Shown: in pieces, positions 45,647 to 53,356 of the stretch | Numbering within the stretch: position 1 is the first letter of the stretch | How the letters are laid out: each line of letters begins with the position of its first letter | Assembly: GCF_900116435.1 (NCBI RefSeq) | Contig: NZ_FPAZ01000002.1 | Span: forward strand, 270,756 to 334,755 | DNA: 64,000 nucleotides | Origin: Pseudoalteromonas lipolytica | Lineage (GTDB): Bacteria; Pseudomonadota; Gammaproteobacteria; Enterobacterales; Alteromonadaceae | Direction of reading: 5' to 3' | Made by a program: the position numbers and the translations under genes | Notes under the pieces: model-generated | Database searches by the model: none | What the model was told of the DNA's origin: nothing | What the model saw: only the letters and a program-made list of their open reading frames with translations

Positions 45647-47886
45647 TTGAAGAGCAATCATTAAGTTTATTAAAAATAAGTAAAGGTTACGAGCTGTATC
45701 GTAGCTCAGTAGATGAGAAATTACTGGCTGAATTACAGGTACTGGCTAGTAATTTTAAAAACGACGCACTACAGACACAGAATGAAAATAGGTTGTTGCG
45801 TATTGGTATAATTGGCCAAATAAAACGAGGTAAATCTTCGTTTTTAAATAGTTTGTTATTTAATGGCCAAGACGTACTCCCAAAAGCAGCAACACCGATG
45901 ACGGCTGCGCTAACTAAAATTTGTTATGCTCAACAGCCAAAAGCACTGGTTGAGTTTTATAGCAAAAATGAGTGGAATAAAGTTAAAAACTTAGCGGATA
46001 AAGCATTCACTAAACAAGCAAGTTACGAAAACGCATTGCTAGAATACCAAGCCAATAAGGCAATATCGCAAAAGCAGGGCGTTTTTATTTCTTCACCCGC
46101 TAAGCCTGTTATATCTGATGAAGAAAAAGCCAGTATTGAGCTTTTAAATATGGTTAAAAGTTCAGGACTAAACGTTGCGCAGTATTTAGATACAACCATA
46201 TCGCTTGATGAAGTAAATAATAATGATGAATTAGTCGATAAACTAAATAACTATGTGGGAGCCAGCGGCGAGTTTACACCAATAGTAAAAAGCACTGAGC
46301 TGCATTTGAATATTGAGTCTTTACGCGATATTGAGGTGGTTGATACACCGGGAATGAACGACCCTATAATCTCCCGTGGTAGGCGTACACAAGAGTTTAT
46401 AGGTCAATGTGACGTTGTATTTGTACTCAGCAATAGCGGCCAATTTTTAGACCAATCAGATATGAGCTTGCTGGCGCAAAATATTCCCAATAAAGGTATT
46501 GAAGATATTGTACTAATTGGTTCACTGTTTGATGGGGCCTTATTGGATGAGTACCATAAGTACCCGTCTATTCAAGAGGCGTTACCGGCTATTACTACAA
46601 AACTTAATAATCAGGCCAAGAGTAATGTAGATAAGGTATGTAATGAATTTTCAGCCCATCATAGTACTGAAGATGATAATAATCAAAGCCACTTAATGAG
46701 CACTTTACAAAATGCTTTGCCGCCTATATTTATTTCATCTCGCTGTTACGATTTAGCCATAAAGCCAGAGCAATCTTTAAATGAAGAAGAGTTGCATACG
46801 TTGAATCTTCTTAACGGTATGTTTGATGATTTTACATTTAATGCCAATACGTTTTCAGCAGTTGCTAACTTCACAAGAGTAACAACTAAGTTAGATACTG
46901 TTAAGGTGAAAAAAGAACAGATATTGGCAGATCGTTTTAATAACCTGCTAATAGGCTCAAAACGAGAGGTTAAACAAAAACTAACTCAAATTGCCGATGA
47001 CGTAACTTATAAGCGTAAAAACTTACTTGAAGGCGACGTTGAAAGCTTAGCGAAAAAACAACAAGCAGTTGTTAAACGCATAGAGGCTGGCACAGTTAAA
47101 GTTAATATTGTTTTTGAAAAATACAGTATTCAAGCTGAAAAAACATTAACGCGATTATTAACTGACATAAATCAAGATGCGATACAGGTAAAACAAGTTC
47201 ATTCGCAATCAGGCTCGCGAGAAGAAAGCTATACAACATCCCGAGAAGTGAGTGACTCATCATGGTACAACCCATTCTCATGGGGTTCAACTCGTACAGT
47301 TACGTCAACTCATTACCGCACAGTTAATTACACCTATGCAAGTGTTCATGATGCTGTGAGTAAGCTTGAGTCATTTGTTATAGAAACAAGCAAAGCACTT
47401 TATGACGTAAGTGAAAATGCAATTCAATTAAGCTTATTTAAACAGGATATAAAAGCATCAATTAGAGAGATGTTTGATTTTGGGGATGATGACTTTGACC
47501 CCGAAATGGTTTTAATGCCATTAAACAATGCAGTTGAACGAATTACGATTCCTGCAGTTAGTTTAGATCTTGATGCGCATATTAATACAATACGACAACA
47601 ATTTACTGTTGAGCAAGTTGAAGGTGATGAAATAGAGCAATTGCGCAAAGAGCAAGCCAGAGTTGTTGCTCTATTACTAAATGATATTAGTGACGAACTA
47701 AAACGGTGTATTCGCTTAATATTAGAGAAGTTAGTGATTGAGAAAAATAACTTTGTTCCTAGCTTAACAAAGGATTTAGTTACAAAAGTTGAACAACTCA
47801 AACAAGATCTAATCCATAAAGAAAATGTCCTAAAAGGCTACAACGATGTGTTGCAGAATGTTAGTACTGACTTGACTGAGTTATGA
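45643..47886 (+). CDS. Dynamin-like GTPase, third of the cluster
   Basis: 747 residues: G1 GQIKRGKSSFLNSLL (58-72), G3 DTPGMNDP (D234), a helical insertion between G1 and G3, then a long stalk. Around residues 545-565 is a Trp/Ser-rich loop (SSWYNPFSWGST) followed by a repeated aromatic stretch, seen in bacterial dynamin-like proteins of the LeoA type as a possible lipid-contact paddle. It ends the cluster. Overlap with the TerB copy (ATGA) indicates coupling. Confidence 0.82.
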   Translation: MIEEQSLSLLKISKGYELYRSSVDEKLLAELQVLASNFKNDALQTQNENRLLRIGIIGQIKRGKSSFLNSLLFNGQDVLPKAATPMTAALTKICYAQQPKALVEFYSKNEWNKVKNLADKAFTKQASYENALLEYQANKAISQKQGVFISSPAKPVISDEEKASIELLNMVKSSGLNVAQYLDTTISLDEVNNNDELVDKLNNYVGASGEFTPIVKSTELHLNIESLRDIEVVDTPGMNDPIISRGRRTQEFIGQCDVVFVLSNSGQFLDQSDMSLLAQNIPNKGIEDIVLIGSLFDGALLDEYHKYPSIQEALPAITTKLNNQAKSNVDKVCNEFSAHHSTEDDNNQSHLMSTLQNALPPIFISSRCYDLAIKPEQSLNEEELHTLNLLNGMFDDFTFNANTFSAVANFTRVTTKLDTVKVKKEQILADRFNNLLIGSKREVKQKLTQIADDVTYKRKNLLEGDVESLAKKQQAVVKRIEAGTVKVNIVFEKYSIQAEKTLTRLLTDINQDAIQVKQVHSQSGSREESYTTSREVSDSSWYNPFSWGSTRTVTSTHYRTVNYTYASVHDAVSKLESFVIETSKALYDVSENAIQLSLFKQDIKASIREMFDFGDDDFDPEMVLMPLNNAVERITIPAVSLDLDAHINTIRQQFTVEQVEGDEIEQLRKEQARVVALLLNDISDELKRCIRLILEKLVIEKNNFVPSLTKDLVTKVEQLKQDLIHKENVLKGYNDVLQNVSTDLTEL

Positions 47887-48030
47887 ACGTAACACTCAGG
47901 ATACTAAAACTTATACATTTATTCTTAAGGTAATTGGTTGAAGAGGTACCTCAACTCAAGTTACATTAAAAATAAATAACAGCCAGTTCCGCGTTGTTGT
48001 TTACAAAGTTTTCAGTCTAAGCCAAGTAAT

Positions 48031-48050
48031 ATTTCGCAAGCTTGCGAATT
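48031..48050. promoter_or_regulatory. CAAGCTTG-type operator before the HEPN-MoxR-vWA operon
   Basis: TTCGCAAGCTTGCGAA (48033-48048) is a perfect 16-bp palindrome, extendable to 20 bp with one mismatched pair. It lies 83 bp before the HEPN gene and about 20 bp before a possible -10 (TATATT, 48070-48075). It is the cleanest of the four copies. Confidence 0.65.
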
Positions 48051-48089
48051 AAAGAATGATAATCTTCTGTATATTATAAAAAAGGAATG

Positions 48090-48113
48090 ACTAACAAGCA
48101 CTCAGTTGTTAGT
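48090..48113 (+). promoter_or_regulatory. Hairpin in the leader of the HEPN operon
   Basis: ACTAACAA and TTGTTAGT form a perfect 8-bp stem with an 8-nt loop, 17 bp before the HEPN start and close to its ribosome site (AAGGA). It may modulate translation or stability of the leader, or be a second protein-binding dyad. Confidence 0.35.
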
Positions 48114-48130
48114 GATGTTTAAGGAAAAAT

Positions 48131-48661
48131 ATGACTCTTTCATTACAAAATTTTAATAGAGCTCTATCTGAAGCTGAACAGCTATTAACATGCTTTGAAA
48201 CTTTAAATAACCACCCTGAATTGTGTTCGTATGATGTATTGAAAAAAGCTAGTCTGATAATGATCTTAACTGCATGGGAAACCTATGTGGAAGATGTTGT
48301 AACAGAAAGGTTTGATGACAAATTTGCTTTAATTAAAGGGTCTCAATTCGGTCGTTTTGCTGAAAAGCAATTACATGAAAGGTTGAAGTTTTTTCATAAC
48401 CCAAATTCAAATAAAACTAAGAAACTATTTGAAGAATTTTTTGGGCTAGATGTTACAGAGCAGTGGAAGTGGCCGAATGTATTACCAAAAGATGCGAGGG
48501 AACAGCTCAACAAATGGATTAATAAAAGGGGAGATGCAGTGCATCGAGTACAATTTGACACTACAAAGCCTCAAATAATCAAAAAAGATGAACTAGAAAA
48601 GTGTTTGCGTTTTTTTAAAGCACTTGCACAAGCAACAGACAAAGCATTAGAACAAATTTAA
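48131..48661 (+). CDS. HEPN-domain protein (RiboL-PSP-HEPN type), putative RNase
   Basis: 176 residues, all helical, matching the RiboL-PSP-HEPN pattern (LIMILTAWETYVEDVV) and carrying the R-x4-H ribonuclease motif R133-G-D-A-V-H138. HEPN RNases cut cellular or phage RNA and are frequent toxins in defence islands. It is followed after 11 bp by a MoxR ATPase and a vWA protein, which are likely to control it. Its expression is probably repressed through the palindrome at 48031. Confidence 0.8.
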   Translation: MTLSLQNFNRALSEAEQLLTCFETLNNHPELCSYDVLKKASLIMILTAWETYVEDVVTERFDDKFALIKGSQFGRFAEKQLHERLKFFHNPNSNKTKKLFEEFFGLDVTEQWKWPNVLPKDAREQLNKWINKRGDAVHRVQFDTTKPQIIKKDELEKCLRFFKALAQATDKALEQI

Positions 48662-48672
48662 AGGAATAAATA

Positions 48673-50217
48673 ATGAGTTTACAAACAAGAATAAAAAAAT
48701 TAATTGATCAAATTTCTGTTGGCATGCATGAGCGTGAGGAGATAATCCCAGTTGCATTACTTGGTGCACTAACTGGGCAAAATACATTTTTATATGGCCC
48801 ACCAGGCACAGCTAAGAGTTTAATATCGCGACGTATCGCTAAAGCATTTGATAACCCGCCTTATTTTGAATATTTAATGAACCGTTTTAGTACTCCAGAA
48901 GAGGTGTTTGGGCCGGTATCGATAAAAGCGTTAAAAGAAGATCAATATACACGTAAAACTGAAAATTATTTACCGAAGGCAGAGTTTGCGTTTTTAGATG
49001 AAATTTGGAAATCGAGTCCTGCAATATTAAATAGCCTATTAACGCTTATAAATGAGGGGATTTTTAAAAATGGACAAGAGCTTGAAAAGACCCCTTTAAA
49101 GGCCTTAATTGCAGCGTCAAACGAAACACCAGAAGAAAACCAAGGTTTAGATGCTTTATACGATCGCTTTATTATCAGGTTAATGGTTGGTCCAATTGAG
49201 ATAAAAGAAAACTTTGAAAGCCTAATTAGTAGCAAACCAACCCTCGCTGAAATTAAAGTAGCTGATGAGGTAGTCATTAAGAATAATGAATGGACTAGCT
49301 GGCTTAAAAAGATCGATACCGTTGAACTTTCACAAGATACGTTAACAATTATTCATTTAATAAGAAAAGAGCTGTCGGAACAATTTGAAGAGCTTGGTGT
49401 TTATGTGTCTGACAGACGTTGGCAAAAAGCCGCCCAATTGCTTAAAGCCTCGGCATTTTTTAATAACCGTATGGTTACCAATCATAGCGATACTTTATTG
49501 TTACGTTATTGTCTTTGGACAACAGAAGCAAACAGAGAAGAAGTTGAAAGAATAGTAAATACTGCTATTGAAGAGTCTGGTTTCTCTCCTGAAGTTAGCT
49601 TAGCGGAGCTTGATCGGAAGAAAGATGAGCTTGATAAAGAAATTAATGTTGAAGTTTTTTATCAAAATGATGTTTATGAAACACACAACATCAAAGGCAA
49701 AGATTATTATAAGGCGAAAATAACGTTTCGCTATAAGACCGGATATTATAATGATAATAAAGAGACTACACGTACCTTTTACATTCCAGTTTCTAAAATG
49801 AAAAGTAGAGAAGCCTTCAAACCTTTAGACTCGAATGGCAATGAGCTTACAGGTTACACGTGTACATTTGATGGTCAAGGTAGTTGCGATGTTAAAATTA
49901 CAGGGCTAGAGGGGCGATATGATTCTGAGGCTCACTTCACACCTAAAATCTTATGCTCAAAAGGACAAAAAAAACAGAACGTAAATAGTCGTTTAATTGA
50001 CGCTTTAAAAAATGAAGTTAAGGAACTAAAACAAACTTTGAGAATAACTTTAGAGTTATGTGAGGCTAAACAATCAGAATATATGGCTAACTTGTACTCG
50101 CCATTTGTGTCTGAGCAATCGTGTAACATTGCGCTAAATGGTATAAATCAGCAAATAAGTGATTTGAAATTAAGAATTAAAGATTGTGACCGTTTAAAAG
50201 GGCTATGCAGTGCGTAA
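48673..50217 (+). CDS. MoxR/RavA-like AAA+ ATPase
   Basis: 514 residues: AAA+ core with Walker A GPPGTAKS (K48), Walker B FLDE (D109, E110), sensor SNE, and a C-terminal half (from about 310) with a beta-rich insert (KGKDYYKAKITFRYKTGYY) comparable to the LARA domain of RavA, ending in coiled helices. RavA-type ATPases act as hexameric chaperones with a vWA partner. It sits between the HEPN gene and the vWA gene. MoxR-vWA pairs with a third variable protein are a known class of predicted conflict systems. Confidence 0.88.
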   Translation: MSLQTRIKKLIDQISVGMHEREEIIPVALLGALTGQNTFLYGPPGTAKSLISRRIAKAFDNPPYFEYLMNRFSTPEEVFGPVSIKALKEDQYTRKTENYLPKAEFAFLDEIWKSSPAILNSLLTLINEGIFKNGQELEKTPLKALIAASNETPEENQGLDALYDRFIIRLMVGPIEIKENFESLISSKPTLAEIKVADEVVIKNNEWTSWLKKIDTVELSQDTLTIIHLIRKELSEQFEELGVYVSDRRWQKAAQLLKASAFFNNRMVTNHSDTLLLRYCLWTTEANREEVERIVNTAIEESGFSPEVSLAELDRKKDELDKEINVEVFYQNDVYETHNIKGKDYYKAKITFRYKTGYYNDNKETTRTFYIPVSKMKSREAFKPLDSNGNELTGYTCTFDGQGSCDVKITGLEGRYDSEAHFTPKILCSKGQKKQNVNSRLIDALKNEVKELKQTLRITLELCEAKQSEYMANLYSPFVSEQSCNIALNGINQQISDLKLRIKDCDRLKGLCSA

Positions 50218-51688
50218 AGTTGATGACTATATGAACAGTATGCGCGCTAATATACATGACGACTTCCAAAGCGTATTTAAGCATGCTCCAAATTTAGCAT
50301 TACAAGTTGAAGAGCGATTAACAACTTGGGCCAATAAGTCCCACCGTCATTGTATTTTAGAGTTTCCTCATTATGAAGCTCAAAATGAACTGAATGTGTT
50401 TAAAACACTAGATTTTGATAGCCTAACTATAGAACAGTATGAACTAGCTCTAAATCAATACAAAGTTTTGTGTTCTAAAAGTAACGTTAATTATAACAAT
50501 AATTTTTGGGATAATGACTTAGCGAGCATTAAGCATGATGCTGTCACTTTGAGTCCTAATGGTGTTATGGGTACAAGTAATTTAGTTACTTCCGTTAATT
50601 TATTGGCGAATGAGTGGGAAAAGTTACTCAGCTTACAGTATGAACAGTGGGAACTAGAGCAAATATCCCTACTAAGAAAAAAGTTCTTAAATGGCCTGAT
50701 TGAAAAACTAAAACTCATTGATGAAATGCTTGGGTTACTTCGTTCTTTAGGTATCGAACCAGGCTTTTTGCTTGATCTATCTAGTGGAACTTTAAAGCTA
50801 AATAACTTATCAAGAGTTAAAAGCTTGTTGCAGCAGATATCTAATGATGAGGGAGTTAAAAGGCTCTTAGACTTGCTTGGGCGTTTAAACCAAACAGAAA
50901 AAAGCGAAAAAATTGAATCCGTTACGCATTCATTCATACAAAAATCAGCTGTAACAGATGTGAACTCTAAAGAAGAAATTATAGGTGTTAAATTAAGTAA
51001 AGATATTGAGCACGCTCTCCCTTCAGAATTAGCACTCTTGAGTGATATTGAAACATCAATCTTATTTGATCTTAAGTATGTTGAATCATCCTTGATGTGT
51101 TTTGAAATGTCTGGTCAGCAACTTGTTGATGAAGAGTTTGAAATTGAAGAAGCTCTAGCTGTAGACGAAGATGAACAAAAAGGTCCTGTTATTATATGTA
51201 TCGATACTAGTGGATCAATGCAAGGTGCGCCTGAAACTGTTGCAAAAGCGGTCGCCTTTGTTATGTCACTAAAAGCACAATCAAAGAATAGAGACTGCTA
51301 TATAATTAATTTTTCAACTTCAATCAATACTTTAGATCTTTCCAAAGGGTTTAGCTTGGATAAACTCACAGATTTTTTATCTATGTCGTTCCATGGTGGT
51401 ACAGATGTCGGTCCTGCAATTTCTCATGCTTTGCATTTAATGACTGAAAATACTTACAACAAAGCTGATTTGCTAATTGTTTCTGATTTTGTCATGAGAA
51501 ACTTACCAAAAAATCAATTAGACTCAATTTCTGAATTAAAACAATGTGGGAATAAGTTTTTCTCTTTGGTTGTTGGTGATTGTTACTTAAGTGAACGAAT
51601 ACGAGAAGTATTTGATCAAGAATGGATTTATAACCCTCAACACGCAAGTATCTCTGAATTAGTTGCTATTAATAGTTGGATTGATTGA
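50210..51688 (+). CDS. von Willebrand A-domain protein (ViaA-like)
   Basis: 492 residues: helical N-terminal part (about 1-310) and a C-terminal vWA domain with a complete MIDAS metal site (DTSGS, D332; then the GGTD threonine/aspartate and LIVSDF). It is the usual partner of MoxR/RavA ATPases. It starts with GTG and overlaps the ATPase gene by 8 bp, indicating coupled translation and a complex. Confidence 0.88.
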   Translation: MRKVDDYMNSMRANIHDDFQSVFKHAPNLALQVEERLTTWANKSHRHCILEFPHYEAQNELNVFKTLDFDSLTIEQYELALNQYKVLCSKSNVNYNNNFWDNDLASIKHDAVTLSPNGVMGTSNLVTSVNLLANEWEKLLSLQYEQWELEQISLLRKKFLNGLIEKLKLIDEMLGLLRSLGIEPGFLLDLSSGTLKLNNLSRVKSLLQQISNDEGVKRLLDLLGRLNQTEKSEKIESVTHSFIQKSAVTDVNSKEEIIGVKLSKDIEHALPSELALLSDIETSILFDLKYVESSLMCFEMSGQQLVDEEFEIEEALAVDEDEQKGPVIICIDTSGSMQGAPETVAKAVAFVMSLKAQSKNRDCYIINFSTSINTLDLSKGFSLDKLTDFLSMSFHGGTDVGPAISHALHLMTENTYNKADLLIVSDFVMRNLPKNQLDSISELKQCGNKFFSLVVGDCYLSERIREVFDQEWIYNPQHASISELVAINSWID

Positions 51689-51790
51689 GTATTTTAAGAT
51701 TGCAGAAATGTGTTTTATAAGTAGTTGTTTTTTTATAAATGGATTTGCGTGACTAAGATAGACTTCTTAGTCAAGCTAATAAGGAGTTTT

Positions 51791-53356
51791 ATGTCAGTTG
51801 AAGTCGCATCTTGTACTTTAGCGCAGTTATTCAGTGGCAAAAGTATTATTAGTTCTAGTAAAGCGGAAATTGCTGGTGAGTTAGCTATACCTGAGTATCA
51901 ACGACCTTATCGTTGGGGCGAAGTACAAATAAAAAAGTTGTTGAGTGACTACCAGCTTTTTTTAAGCGATTTAGCACAAAGCGATAGTGCCTATGGGTAT
52001 TACTTAGGCAGTGTAATCTTGCATCAGTCAGCAGAAAGTAGGCAGCTAAATATTATTGACGGTCAGCAACGTTTAACAACCTTAGCGTTGATTTCCTATG
52101 TGCAATATCTATCTTATACGGTTAATAACGCTAACGAAGCGAATGAATCACATAGCTTTGCTCTTAACCTAAGCTACGATTCGCCAGAATCACAACAACA
52201 AATCGTTAAAAACCTTGCTTGGTTACAGGCATACTCGACAACCAGTAATGCTAGCCAAATAGCCACTTTTGATGCCAATAAAATCAATTTAACTCTGGTT
52301 GTTACTCGTAGCGAAGACGATGCCTATCGCTTCTTTGAAACTCAGAATACTGGTGGTGTTAGGTTAAGTGGACCTGACATTATTAAAGCACATCACCTCA
52401 GAGCCATTGCGCGACAAAACCAAAATGAATTTGCTGCAAAATGGGAAGCATTAGGCGATTTAAACCCCGTTGTTGGATCATTGCTTAAAGGGCGCTATTG
52501 GCAAAAACTTTATAACCGTAATGTACCTTCTCACCGCCAGCCTAATCTAGTAAGAAGCGCTGTTGTCAATGAACTTGGCGAAAGTACGGGTAAAGGCGAC
52601 GATATTGCTTTTGGGCGCTTTAAACGTACATATTTGCCAGACGGTGGACAAATAGATAAACAAGCACAGCAAGGTTATGAACTGAGACAGCCATTAAATA
52701 GCGGCATTAATACTATTCATTTTTTAAGCTACTTTGAACAATTAAGGTGTAAGTATTTAACGGGCGGAATTAATAATAAGGCTAACCATATAAAGGTTAC
52801 TTCACATTCTCCAACGAATACAGAAAACACTCTAATTAGCTTTTTTCATTTTTATCAAAACCTGATCTGCCAGCTTGAGGGTTGTAGTTATGTAAAAGGG
52901 TTATACGATACAGCACTGCTTATATACATTAGCCAATTTGGCGAACAACAGTTAGACATTGCAGCGAAGAAGCTGTTCCGAGTTATCTACTCACCTCGCG
53001 TAAGCAATCAAAAAGCGGTGAGAGAAAGTTCTATATCAGCCTTTGTCCGCGATAACCCTGTACTTGACTGGATTACAGCTAGCCACACACCAGCCCTGTG
53101 TTTTGATTATTTGGACCGTTTTAGCTTTAAAGCAGACCCAGCTAATTTAGCTGTGAATAAAAATAGCGTTAAAAAACGCTTTATACATAAAGTATTAAAT
53201 AACTTTGGACTAGACGTTGTTAATGGCCTTTCAGCAGAAGAGCTCGCAAACACTTACACTACAAAGTTAGATACTTACATTCTTCCTCTAGGCACAGAAA
53301 AAATGGCTATGCATCAGATTAGCAAGCGCACAAATCAAGGAGGCCAAAATGGCTAA
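51791..53356 (+). CDS. DUF262 protein (GmrS-like) without HNH domain
   Basis: 521 residues. The N-terminal DUF262 (ParB/Srx-like NTPase) domain has IPEYQRPYRW and the IDGQQR motif (D90). The C-terminal half is helical; no DUF1524 HNH motif is visible. The ATG at 51791 has AAGGAG 5 bases upstream; the frame extends to a TTG at 51725 without support. It overlaps the next gene by 8 bp. DUF262-DUF1524 proteins are type IV restriction enzymes that cut modified phage DNA; here the DUF262-only protein probably partners the next gene. Confidence 0.8.
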   Translation: MSVEVASCTLAQLFSGKSIISSSKAEIAGELAIPEYQRPYRWGEVQIKKLLSDYQLFLSDLAQSDSAYGYYLGSVILHQSAESRQLNIIDGQQRLTTLALISYVQYLSYTVNNANEANESHSFALNLSYDSPESQQQIVKNLAWLQAYSTTSNASQIATFDANKINLTLVVTRSEDDAYRFFETQNTGGVRLSGPDIIKAHHLRAIARQNQNEFAAKWEALGDLNPVVGSLLKGRYWQKLYNRNVPSHRQPNLVRSAVVNELGESTGKGDDIAFGRFKRTYLPDGGQIDKQAQQGYELRQPLNSGINTIHFLSYFEQLRCKYLTGGINNKANHIKVTSHSPTNTENTLISFFHFYQNLICQLEGCSYVKGLYDTALLIYISQFGEQQLDIAAKKLFRVIYSPRVSNQKAVRESSISAFVRDNPVLDWITASHTPALCFDYLDRFSFKADPANLAVNKNSVKKRFIHKVLNNFGLDVVNGLSAEELANTYTTKLDTYILPLGTEKMAMHQISKRTNQGGQNG

